This document shows positions 32,039 to 43,476 of a DNA stretch of 64,000 nucleotides, piece by piece. Made by a program: the position numbers and the translations under genes. Position 1 is the first letter of the stretch. Each line of letters starts with the position of its first letter. The notes under the pieces were generated by a model. The model saw nothing but the letters and a program-made list of their open reading frames with translations, was not told the origin of the DNA and searched no databases. The DNA lies in assembly GCA_024195265.1 (NCBI GenBank), contig JAJLRJ010000013.1, positions 12,797,822 to 12,861,821 of the forward strand. The letters are read 5' to 3'. This stretch comes from Dendrophyllia cribrosa (taxonomy: Eukaryota > Cnidaria > Anthozoa > Scleractinia > Dendrophylliidae).

Positions 32039-32780
32039 GGTTATCGTGTACCTTCAGATCGACCATTTTATCGATGGGCACGAAAATGGCGCGAGCGCAC
32101 GTTTGTTTATTTTGATGACGGCAAAATAAAGTTTACAGAATGAACTTTCATCCAAAAAAAAATTATCGAAAAATGGTGAAAATTGACGGAGAAATGACGG
32201 TATCACGTTTTGAACAGAAGTAAAAGTTTCTCTTTTGATTGATTTAGCGGCGCTGTTTTCTCAAAGTTAATTTTTCGCTTGTAGGGGACACTTTAAAGAG
32301 CTACAACTCAAAGGGGATTTGTTCGATTTTCCTCAAATTTGGACAGAAACTAGGCTAATATATAATCAACAAAAACGTGTCGGCGAATTTCTTATTTCTG
32401 AAAACTTTTTCGTCAAGAGCCATTTCCGTGTGATCACTCTAATTTTTTTCTCCCTTTTTCGAAAATATTCTGTAACTTTTCACTGCAATTGAATATGGGA
32501 AATCGCCGACTTTAGCGCTTCGTGTCCGGAAACCCGAGAACAAATCAAATTAGCAAAATACAATAATCTCTTTGAGTTATAGCGTTTTAAAGCTGATTCG
32601 GACGTTCGAATTTAGACGTCGTAAAAAATTCGACAATTCATTTTATTTCCAAATGGTTTCCATATTTAGATAGCCAGCTCTATAAGCTTTAATTTGATAT
32701 CTGGGTTTAGGTATATTAAGCGTAATCTTAAGACGTTAGAGCTGTTATACTGGAGACACCCCCGAAGGTACACGGTAACC
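32039..32780. mobile_element. TTAA-flanked non-autonomous element T2
   Basis: Inverted ends GGTTAYCGTGTACCTTC (17 bp, one mismatch) are flanked by TTAA at 32035-32038 and 32781-32784. The source copy reads AAATTAAGCGATAAGG at about 17787 without insertion. Its ends match those of T1 at about 14 of 17 positions, so T1 and T2 are one family with different interiors. The 742-bp body has no long frame. Confidence 0.85.
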
Positions 32781-33087
32781 TTAAGCGATAAGGACCTCAA
32801 TAAATGCTAGGTGTGTTTTGGGACAATTTGAAGCTACCATTAATCAAGGTATACCAAGTAATGTAATTAATAATTGCAATGACTTTATTTTTTTAGTAGC
32901 AGATATTTGTAGGTCATTAGGCAAGGTTGTTGCCTAACTGAAGCCCAGTAGCCTGGGGCACCAAAGGAACTGTATTAAACTGAAATGAATATTTTCAGAA
33001 TCATCTCTACATTGATTAGTGAAATATTTTTTGTTTTGAATGTCGCATTTGTAAGTTAGAGATTCGAAATTACCCATCTAATTAGTT

Positions 33088-33535
33088 GTTAAAGTGCACC
33101 TAAACCCCAATTTTTTTTTTCTGTTAATCAACTCAATGTACGTTGAAAAGTCGAATACTGAAATATTTCTTGTTTTTAACGTCGCGTTAGTGAGTTATAG
33201 AGATTTGAATTTACTAAATGCTAATTAGATGACGTCAAATGCAGACTCGATTATTATACAACTACTTGTTTCCACCTCCAAGTAATATTTTTTTACAAAT
33301 CAATTTACTATAAACAGTTTTTATTAGTATTTCTTAAATTGATTATCCTTAAGCTGTGAACTGTGTATTGTAAATTGAAGTAGAAATAATGGTAAAGTCT
33401 GCATTTGACATCATCTAATTAGCATTTTGTAAATTCAAATCTCTATAACTCACTAACACGACGGTAAAAACAAGCAATATTTCACTATTCGACTTTTCAA
33501 TGTACATTAAGTTGATTAATATAAGTCACTAATGC
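33088..33535. repeat. Extra palindromic insert within the duplicated palindrome
   Basis: Relative to 18100-18130 the copy has about 450 extra bases with arms AAGTCGAATACTGAAATATT and GCTAATTAGATGACGTCAAA mirrored near 33400-33530. The insert is related to the palindrome it entered, so this is nesting of one family. Confidence 0.6.
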
Positions 33536-34357
33536 AACATTCAAAACAAGAAAAATTTCGCTATTCAATGTATGAAGAGTTGATTCTGAAAAATTATATG
33601 TTTAAGGGTTACAGGCACTTAAATCACCTAAACTTTTGCATTAGCACCAATTTTTTTTACAAGCTGGATTCCTAACTTCTTAGCCTTTGGTCTTGTGGGC
33701 TCCTGCAAACTTTTCTTAGGCAATAGCCCTGTATTAGGATTTGTATATTAAACAAGTAGTTTAAACTGCAAGAAGTTCGATCTTCCCTTTAAGAAAAGTT
33801 TTGCATTTTTTGTTGATTAAATGCAAGGCTAGAGGGCAATAGTATGGCAACTTGCAGTCTAAAAATAAATATTTACAAGTACAGTAGGTGTTAAAAATGT
33901 ATAAATTTAATAAGTTAATATTTTGCTAATTAAAATTATAAGGCTGGAAAAAGGTGCAAGCTAGTTATTGGGGTAATCCTTTCACACCCAACAACAGATA
34001 ATACAGGCAAGCTGAGGAAAGTAAAAAAAAGAGAAAAATCAGCAAGAATAAGTCTAATTTCTCAGGGCTCAAAAAAAGTCGTCCGGGATGGGTACGTTTT
34101 GTGTCAGGCAAGTCACTATCCCCACTCACTTGCCTGACGTGAAAGGATATGGATTGACAAGCCACTTGAATGTGAACTAAGCTTAAGTAACAAATCTTGT
34201 CCGGGCAAGTAAAACTTAAGAATTACTTGCCCAAACTTAAGTTTTATTTTTTTTTTCCAGCCCTGTTTCTGTTCTTGACATTTCTTTGCTAATTTTTGTA
34301 GCTTACTGCCTTTAGAAGGCGTAAGCTACTATGTTGTCCGTCTGAGTGAGTGGCGTT

Positions 34358-34535
34358 AATAGGCCATTTCCGAGTTACGTTACGCCTCGTTGTCAAAGCG
34401 AGGCTAGGTGCACAACCTTTCATATGAAAATGAGTTTTCATTCACTTGCAAATGAAAACTCATTTTCATATGAAAGGTTTCGCACCTAGCCTCGCTTTGA
34501 TAGAGAGGCTAAAGGCAACTCGGAAATGGTCTATT
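34358..34535. repeat. 178-bp foldback with ends AATAGRCCATTTCCGAGTT
   Basis: Arms include AATAGGCCATTTCCGAGTT and AGGTGCACAACCTTTCATAT with an inner palindrome of AATGAGTTTTCATTTGC-type sequence. It interrupts a sequence beginning GTAGCTTACTGCCTTTAG at 34299. Confidence 0.7.
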
Positions 34536-34620
34536 GCAGGAATGGCTTCGAGTGACACTTAGAAAATTTTTCACCAATTATAGAATTTTTTTCCTATCAG
34601 AAAAAGAAAAATGCAATAAA

Positions 34621-34690
34621 TCACATAGAATCGAACCCGGAACCTCCTGCGTGCTAACACCCCTCCTTCACCACTAGACCACTGGGTTGT
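34621..34690 (-). repeat. tRNA-Ala-derived SINE head or tRNA pseudogene
   Basis: On the minus strand GGTCTAGTGGT (A-box-like), GTTAGCACGC (anticodon-loop-like, AGC) and GAGGTTCCGGGTTCGATTC (T arm) follow in tRNA order. The T arm agrees closely with eukaryotic tRNA-Ala, but anticodon and acceptor stems do not pair well, so I do not call a working tRNA. Confidence 0.45.
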
Positions 34691-35318
34691 TCGGCAATTG
34701 TTTAGTGAAAAACTCAGGCAATAATTACCTGCCAGTCATTACCCACAAATTATACTTCCTGTAAACCACATACACTCCCGCAAGTGCCTATTTTTCAACT
34801 TTCTCACCAGTAACAGTAGCCACATGCACTCCTTGAGTGCCTATTTTTTTTGTTTGTGCCTGGATTAGAACGAAAGTAGGCTTTTATTATCAGATAAAAT
34901 TAGGCCTAGGCAAAGTGATTATTAGATCTAAGCTAGATTCGCGATTAGGTTAGATTTAGGGATAGGGTCACCTTTTATAATGAAATTTTTGTTGGGTTTG
35001 CTGCCGCGGGTATGGAAAGAGCCGGGAAGTAGACAAATATTATTTGTCATTGAATGATTTTGTAGCTAATCAATATCTTGCCTTGTTTATTTATGAAAAT
35101 TACAGTATTTTATCCGCTTATTGACAATATAGTTACATGCAATTTTGCATTGAGATTGCGTAGCAGAGTGTAAAAGAAGATTTTGTAGTAATAACAAAGA
35201 AAATGTTAATTCTTGGAGTCATAGATATTAAGTAATAACACTATCTGTTTTCATGTGAATGTGGAATTTATCCAATGTCGTATCTTAATTGTGCCTTAGT
35301 GACATTTTTCTGGCATTA

Positions 35319-37952
35319 GGTTATTCCAGAAAAAATTCACCCCTCCCCGACGGATGGCATGCTGGAAATTCTCGCGGGAGGGGGGGTTGAGGGCTCTGGA
35401 AATCCAGGCGGGAGGGGGAATCTGGACCTAAAAATCCTTCCTCGGGGTCGATTTTTTGAAAATGATTTTGAAGAGAACACTTTGTGTTCAAAACAATAAG
35501 TTAAGATTTAACTTCGTCGGTTCCACATTATTCATAGAGAATAAACCGGATAAAAGGGAGAAAATACAACTCAAATATGGAGAAAGTCAGTCGTTAACGT
35601 GACCGGAAGCGTACTTCGGTACCTTGCAACAAAGCTCTTGTCCGAGTTCTTGGCAGCAACAAATTGTCAGGGAAAGGTTAAAAAGTATCAGCCGATTTAA
35701 AAAAAGACAAAAGATTTTTGACAAAAAAAAATAGATGTACCGTTTTGCAAGTACGCATTGTTTTCTATTTGTAGAATCGTTTTCCTTTCGTGCACGTTCC
35801 CTGTAATCTGATATAAGCTTAGTAATATACGGCTTACGCAAATGTCCAAACTTTTATGCCGCTCTTCCTAGTGTACTGTTTAGTTGATGCGTTAAACCTT
35901 GAAGGAAATGTAAAATAATTGGAAGAAGCTTTCCAATTTAATACTTAAAGGCAAATTGCGAGCAAACTTGTTCGAATGTTTTCTTCGTAAAGCCAATAAT
36001 CACGGTAAAGGCGCGCTAGTAAATATAATTAAATTAAATAGCGCTTTCTGAATTTGTTTGTTTTCGAGATTTTTTTGATTCCCGAAAACATTATGTGAAT
36101 CATCCTTACGGATAAGAATGGCATTTTATATACACAGGAAAAGTCGGAAATTTTAGAAAACACTAGATGTAATAAAAATAGGTTGCTGGATTTAAATAAT
36201 ATTTTGCGATGTTTACAATATTTCGCAGACGCAAGCGCTCGGCGCTGCAATTAGGATAAATGTCATAAATAAATCGCCAAGCCTTCCGGAAGCAGAAAAT
36301 CACTGAATTCTTACAAGTGTTTTATAACTCATTTATTCAAGGAAAAGACATTTTCATTCAAGGAAATACGAGTTTCATTCAAACGAACGAACGAAGCAAA
36401 TCGTTAACAGAACCCGTAAATAAAATTATTACTCATGCGCAGTAAGCGCATGAGGTATAAAATGGGTTGCGTTTCTTCGTATTTTCGTCACATTAGTGCA
36501 TGCCAATTTATGCACGCATATATTATTACTAACCGGGTCGCAGGTCACATAAAAATTCTACCAAAATGTCTGCCGCGCTCGGCATGTGCTTGGTTTTCAA
36601 AACCATAGTTTTATCTTGTCGGAATAATAACACACATTCAAAATACTCAAAATGGAAAGAGAAAGCTTTAAAGAATACTCAAAAGCCGCTGTAGTGGAGA
36701 AAAAGGAGAGCTGTAAGCGACGAGCGACGAAATCTTGCTTCAAGTTTTATCAGTGCGGGGCGATCAAATCCGAAGAAGCAGAGTTTTAAAGAATTTTCCA
36801 GCAGGCGAGGGACTTTACCATAAAAGAAATTTCATTTTTCGGTGAGAATTTATGTTGATATCAATTTGTGATTGACTTTTTCTTTGTGTCATACTTGTTA
36901 TTCTAGACCGAGAAAAAGTTGCTTTTGTGAGCTCTTGTGCACTCTAAACACAGAGTCAACGGACTGTCGCGTAATACAGTTTTTGAGAATTGCTAAAATT
37001 GAAAAATATCTAGGTCGTTTACTGATTTTATTGCTTTTAAAAGTAGTCTTTTCAAATGTAACAGAAAGCAGTCACGGTTTGGGAAACATTAGACGCAAAC
37101 TTGTTCGAATGTTTTCTTCATGAAGCCAATAATCATCGTAAAGGCACACTAGTAAATATAATTGAATTAAATAGCGCTTTCTGAAATAAAGTTTGCTTTC
37201 AAGATTTTTTGATTCGCGAAAACATTATGCGAATCATCTTTACGGATAAGAATGGCATTCTATATACACAAGAAAAGTCGGAAATTTTAGAAAACACTAG
37301 ATATAATAAAGCAGGTTGCTGAATTTAAATATTATTTTGTGATGTTTATAATATAATTCGCAGACGCCAGCGCTGCGCGCTGCAATGAGGATAAATAAAT
37401 CGCCAAGCCTTCCGGAAGCAGAAAATCACTGAATTCTGATAAGCGTTTAACTCTTTTATTCAAGGGAAAGACATTTTCATTCAAGGAAATATGAGTTTCA
37501 TCAAAAAGTTTTGACCTTTAGAACAAATATTTTGGTACAAGCAGCGCGCGATCGAATTACATTCCACACGAAATTTGCATATATGAAAGAAGTGTATTTG
37601 CGACAACACTTTGAGAAAACTGTGAAGCCTGGAAAAATCTAATACATGGCAAAATCAAAGCAGTTATTTAAAGAACTAGCTTTATAGAAAAATTTCATTT
37701 CGATTTGGACTTGAAATCAAACGGGGGGGTGGGGGGAAGTAGAATCTCCTGAATCCGATTACATGTATTTTTTTCATTACCTGTAAATTTAGGGCTTCCA
37801 CAAATTTATTGGAAATCCGGGGCAGGAGAACGGGTCTCTGGGCTTGGAAATCAAGTTGGGAGGGGGGGGGGGGGGGGGGGGGGGGGGAAGGGGTCAAACA
37901 GTCTTGCCATCCGTCGGTGGGGAGGGGGGGGTGGATTCTTTCTGGAATAGCC
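35319..37952. mobile_element. 2.6-kb inverted-repeat element (GGYTATTCCAGAAA ends)
   Basis: The left end GGTTATTCCAGAAAAAATTC and the right-end reverse complement GGCTATTCCAGAAAGAATCC are each followed by a C-rich run and CGACGGATGG. The interior has a direct repeat of about 420 bp (35958-36383 and 37095-37507) and a segment beginning ATGGAAAGAGAAAGCTTTAAA (36653) that recurs inverted in the 50-55 kb array. No transposase is recognised. A G run near 37862-37888 is assembly-sensitive. Confidence 0.65.
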
Positions 37953-40900
37953 CAATATACTAGAAATAATTCACGGTTAACGTTTGGATAGTATTACACT
38001 TGTGTGGGTTTGATCAGAATCAATAAATTAAATATTCAAAGCGACTACAGAAAAATTGGTAGCTTCAATCAACGCGTCTTAGAGTCTCATGCGCATGAGT
38101 ATAGGCTAAGTTTAGCCTCTTGTTTATTTAAGGAATTGACATCATTTCTCCAAGATGGCGGCTGTTACACGCTCGATAAATATTTTTACTGACGATTCCA
38201 GAGGGAAAACGCTTATGGAACGATTCAAAATTCGCCACATGGTCAGGAAAACCTTTAAAGTGACTCGTGGAAGCATTTTTTCTGGAACTCCACGGTCGAA
38301 ACTGACATAAATTACATTACTTCCGGTCTTACATCTTACGGACTTACGGACTTACTTACAACCCGATGACAATGTGGTACTGGTATTACATGCCAGTAGC
38401 CACAAAAAGAGAGAAATGAATCCTAATGAGGTCAGCGGTTTCCTTTCAAACGGCTCGGAGCCATTCCTGTATTTAACGGCTATTCTTTCGTGAACAAGAC
38501 GCTGTGGGAGCGTATACTTGGGCGTCGTTGTACGCATTAGGCATATTGGAAAATAAATGTCTTGGGAAATTGCATGCACGTTATTTCACGGTTTGATGAT
38601 AGGGAGTATTAGTATAGTGTGAGCAGTCTAACAAAGAAGCGCGTTGACCTTCTAAAACAAGGAGACACAGCACACTTTAGCGTGCGAGATCGCACGCAAA
38701 TTATAAAATAGCGTGTCCACTGTGTCAAAAGACTAAAGTACCAGAGTACTGAAAAATACAAATCGATGCCTACTTTGTGACTTACCGTTAAAAAAAAGGC
38801 CGTATATCAGAGTTTCCCGATGGTTATTGGTTTTAGCTAAATCTTGTCACTAGCTGGTCTGTGTTTCCGACACTTTTGAAGTGAATGCAGATGTTGCTAC
38901 AAAGTTGCCCTTTTGAAGCCACGACTTTCAGTTTATTTTGCGTGGTCCGGATCCGGGGTCAAAACAACTTTTCGTTTTGCTGGAACTATTCCCGTCATTA
39001 TCATAATAAATTTTGAATGAAACTTATAAATTTAATCAACGTTAACGACATAAGTGATAATTTAGGAGGAGAGAAACAAATTTAGCCCTTTGAAATATAT
39101 TATTTCAGTTGAGGTAAAAATGTTGCAATTTGCATAATGTCAAACGTAATTTGAAACCTTTCCAGTAACGCATAACGCAGAGATTCCATAAAACATCTCG
39201 CAATCAGACACGAAAATATATCTAGTCTTTATTCCTCTGTTTCCGAAACACAGAAAAGAAAATTAAATGAAAAAGTGATTGCTTTAAGGTTATTTTCGCC
39301 CGAGAAACATTCACTAGCGCCAGCGAAACTCGCAATGACGTGCAATTGTTTACATCTTCTCCGACGGCGGTGAATTTTCCAACCTCGTTCCCAGGGGCTT
39401 CTCGGTTTTCAAAATGGCGGTTTGAGAGGAGAAACCCCTGGGACATAGCGATCTGAAACGACCGCTGATTGGTTAATTGATTGTGATTCTTACATCTATT
39501 CTGATCGGTTTACGTTTTTCTAAGAAAAGATGGCGGATCACGGTAGGTTCTTCGAGAAACCAAAACAATGCTATAACGAGGGTCTCCGAGACGTGAAAGT
39601 TGAACAGTTTTCCTGAGTAACTGTTAACAAAACTTCAGCTGTTCCTGACGATGCGGCTATGATCCAATAAGCGTAAGATTTAGAGATAATTCGCCGATTT
39701 ACAGGCTTTTAGCTTTGCGTTTTATACGGGTGGCGAATGGTAAATTCGAGATATTTTTTTCAGCGAGCCCTACACTTTTAAACTTTCAAAATGCGAGGCG
39801 GAGAGAAAGGCTATATGGAAAGGCTTTTCCAAATAAATCGAGACACCGGGACGTGGAGAACCGCTCAAATAACCGAGACTGTGAGACCCATAAGCTTAAT
39901 TTTTTGAAAGACCATTCGCCACTCACCCCCCGGTACGTGATAATTTATAGAATTTTGTAATGACTGGAATGGGGAATGCTGGGCGTAATGTAATTTAGAG
40001 TCTAGAATACTGGCTGAACCTCGGTGTAAAAGCATGTCTTGTTTTCTACCTATTTCTACCTATTGTTTTATACAGTTTTTTTTTCTGTTTTTCAGTTCAT
40101 TTATGGTGTCATAAATAAAGCCGAGCCGACCGCCAATTGTTTGCTATTCAGTTACTTATTCACTTGTGACAGCTTGACTGAAGTTAAGCTTAATTTAGTT
40201 TTTAAAACATGTCAATAAAAAACAAAACAGGTATGCATTCCTCAAAATGGCAAGATTTTTTAATAGTATAACCCCCAACACTGATTAATTTTGCACATGC
40301 ATGTATGTACATGTACTATTACTTTTTTTTTTCTTTTTAATTTAGGCAATCTTTTGTTCTGGCTTTTGTTTCTGTCTTCAGAACTTATTCATAGTTAATT
40401 TGTGGGATTATATGGAAATCTTACCCTCAAAATTCCCAACCACATTTCAGGCCCAAGAACTGTTTTTAAGATTTTGCTTCTATGAAATGGCAATGTAGTT
40501 TGTAGCTGGCAAATCATCCCAGGCACTCTGAATGCCAGAAGTTCTCTTACAGCAGGCCTTTTGCCCTGAGGCTCTTTCTTGTGGCAAAAATGTAAGAGTC
40601 AAAAGAGGCATGTAATATCATATAGTTTATGAGAGAGATGAGAGGCACCCATGCAGGGTACATCCCAACTTGTTTGGACCAATGATCTTAGGGTGTTTTT
40701 TTTTTTGCTTACATGTAGCTTTCAAAGTCATTAAAAATTCAATTTTTCTTGGCAAACATTCTGCACAAAACAGCTTTTCAGGCTCTAAAGTTTTCTGCAC
40801 CTTTGAGAAACATGTCAGCAGAATGCTAGTTAACATGTTTTTGCTTCTAGTCAGCATATGGTTTAAGAGCCAGTCTGTTTGCTTGAAAACAGTGGAGTAG

Positions 40901-42716
40901 AATGTTTGAATGAGTAAATGATATGATTAATATGGCTTTGAACTGTCAGGATTTCAGAATGGTAATCATTGCAAGTCATTGGGTTGATACAATTAAAAAA
41001 AAAAACATTCTAGGATATAATCAGCTGTGAAACATTCTTTCGTGCCACAATGAGAAGTCTTTGACCTGAGGCTGGGGAGAGGAAAAAGTGAAGTGTACAA
41101 GAAATGTTCCCTTTTCATTTTATATTTTCTACATTTCAGTTTTTCACTGAAAAAGGCCTCTACGAAGGAAGGAGATGTTGATGAATTTTGACAATCATGG
41201 CTCAGGTCTAGTGAATTTTTTTGTCTGATGAGGAAATTCTGTCACTTGTCCAACAGAGAAGGAATAGCTCCTGATTTCTTTTTTTATTTAGGAGCCATCC
41301 TTGTTTAAGTATGACACATTAAGCTTCTTTGTGATGTTTTATTAACATTTTAGTTTTTAACACAACCATGGAGAACAGGGTGCTTTCTGGCCAGGCCTTT
41401 CTCTTGCAGTCCAGTCTGGCTTTGTTAAATGTGTCAGGAGCATAAGATTCCCACTGACATGGCCTTAGGGGTTGTAAGGGCTTACAAGCATCCCCGGGCA
41501 AGCATCCCTGCCACATCAGACAGGGAAGCTTTGATTTAAAACAATAAGGTAATCAAGTGACTGAACCTTTCTACCTGTAAACAATGGCTAAATTTAGGAA
41601 GCCCAGCCCAGCTTCTAAAGTTGACCAAAGCTATATATCATTTTAACTTTAGAACCTGGGTTTCCTCATCAATTAATCCTCAGGGTTACAATTTGCCTGA
41701 GGGGATTTTCTATGCCAGTCACAGTTAGTTGACATGAACCAATTGAATATGTATACTTCATGTGCAATATCCAGGTAGGGATTGACAGGAAGTGTGTATA
41801 AAGTCGGCAGATTTGGAATTTAAGATTTTGGCAGTTAAATGATAATTTTTAAATTGGGGGACGAGTAGCGTTGGCTCATGACTTGTTTATTTGCTGGTTT
41901 CAGAATACTGTCACATCCCCTGGTCACCATTTAGGGCGGATGTAGCTGCATTTGGAAATGGAGTAAATTACTTTAATCTTCAATTTGCTGTTTTATTTGA
42001 TTTATTTGGTAACAAAATACACTAATCACACTGCTGTCATTTCCAACATAAATTGTACATGTTTTCCTCAGAAACAATAAACTGTGACAAACACCTCTAA
42101 CAAATATGGTAAAATACTTTGACTTGTCTTCACTTTTGTTTTCTCTTTTTTTTTAGAAAATGTTAACTTGGTGGGAGATATATTCCCGGAAATGAGTAAA
42201 TAAAAAGCACTTGATTTAACATATTTTGCAGTTTTGTTTTGACTGGATCAGCAAACCATCTGATCTCTGTATAAAAGATCAAGTAAAAGTGTTTTATTGA
42301 GGGGAAGACGGTAAATTACTTTAAAATGCCAACAAAACGTTGATACCCGCGCAAGAGCAACGGTAAAAGCATCGACGGTTAAATCGAAAAAAATATTACC
42401 ACAAAAACTTCATGCTATTTTGTTGCTTGCGGGCTTGATCGTGGGAAAAGAAGCCGAAAATACTATAATATAAGAAACCAAAAGTCTTAGCTGAGACGGT
42501 AAATTTACTCCTTTCCTTTGAAAAATCGTGCTTCTTTGAAAAATAAACATGTTTCGTAAGCTGCGGCGTTTCGAATTTTTACCTTCATTGCCTGTGTATC
42601 ATTTTTCTTGAAACAGCAAGGTAAAGAAAAACTTTACAGGTCGATAAATGGTTCCACTTGGCTCCACAGAAATCCCTCCTTGGCCGCCATTTTGTTTGTT
42701 TTCCTCTTGGTTTGCA
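37953..42716. other. Gene-free region with scattered repeats
   Basis: 38024-38124 is an inverted copy of the start of the tandem-array unit (AACAAGAGGCTAA...ACTCATGCGC on the minus strand). 38498-38706 recurs at about 50363-50574. A foldback lies at 39381-39452. From about 39460 to 42540 I see AT-rich sequence with no supportable exon. Short open frames there match nothing I know. Confidence 0.55.
39381..39452. repeat. Foldback of the CTCGTTCCCAGGG family
   Basis: CCTCGTTCCCAGGGGCTTCTC is mirrored by GAGAAACCCCTGGGACATAG and encloses CAAAATGGCGG. It is a short member of the family listed at 17650. Confidence 0.6.
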
Positions 42717-42872
42717 ATCTCGTACCCAGATCTTCTCACTCTTTTCCTTGTCCGCCATTTTGAATAGATCTTCACAAATAGTGCAGATTTTGATCACGTG
42801 ATCTGCTGTGTGCCAGGGTCTTCTCCCGAAGCGCCGCCATATTGAAAACCGAGAAGACCCTGGGAACGAGGT
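42717..42872. repeat. Foldback of the CTCGTTCCCAGGG family
   Basis: Arms CTCGTACCCAGATCTTCTC and GAGAAGACCCTGGGAACGAG enclose two CCGCCATNTTGAA motifs in opposite halves. It is the longest member seen here. Confidence 0.6.
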
Positions 42873-42898
42873 TGTGAATTTTCAGTTGGCTGTTCCTT

Positions 42899-43348
42899 TA
42901 GCCTGCGAGCAGGCTCACTTGTTTGGGGTATCGCGCGAGCCAAGCCGGCGAGAAGAATGGGGCGAGGAAAAGTGAGCCTGCACGCGGGCTATTGATTTTT
43001 TAATTCACCGCGTTCGCCGACGAACGGGGCGATCCGAATGGTTAAAAATGACAGGCTACATAATTATGACAAAAACCAAGGGCAATTTCACATCCGCGAA
43101 AATCTTCACGTGCAACTTTCTGTCATGTTTGTTTACATTTTGCTTTGCTCCTATTGGATAGTTATCTGATACAGGTCAAATGCCGACTTGACACCTCGCA
43201 AGGGGCGGAATTAAAAAATCAATAGCCCGCGTGCAGGCTCACTTTTCCTCGCCCCATTCTTCTCGCCGGCTTCGCCGGCTCGCTATAGCGGCTTCGCCGC
43301 CAAGATACTCGCGCGATACCCCAAACAAGTAAGCCTGCTCGCAGGCTA
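42899..43348. mobile_element. 450-bp MULE-like MITE with 9-bp target duplication
   Basis: Long inverted ends start TAGCCTGCGAGCAGGCT and continue ACTTGTTTGGGGTATCGCGC. The flanks are a perfect 9-bp repeat CTGTTCCTT (42890-42898 and 43349-43357). The interior has AGTGAGCCTGCACGCGGGCT, then ATTGATTTTTTAATTC, also inverted. Nine-base duplications fit Mutator-like transposition. There is no coding capacity. Confidence 0.8.
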
Positions 43349-43476
43349 CTGTTCCTTCAACTTCACGAAATAAAAATTCATGAAAGGTAAAAATCCGAAA
43401 GAAGGTGGTTGCTAAGCATGAACGAAGCTTGACGTGTCCACGAGAGCTCCGCTCTTATCCATCATTTTATGGCTTT

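Larger units (their letters stand above)
28803..34298 (+). repeat. Rearranged duplicate of the transporter 3' region
   Basis: Block order relative to the source is 16243-16320, then 15603-15824, then 16188 onward to about 18700, so the copy is scrambled at its left end. Identity is high in the shared parts. The copy also carries a pogo-like MITE broken by a TTAA element, a second TTAA element and an extra palindrome, none of which is in the source. Confidence 0.9.

Noticed and set aside
34621..34690. Functional tRNA-Ala
   Set aside because: The T arm is good but anticodon and acceptor stems do not pair, and it lies in repeat sequence. A SINE head or pseudogene is more likely.
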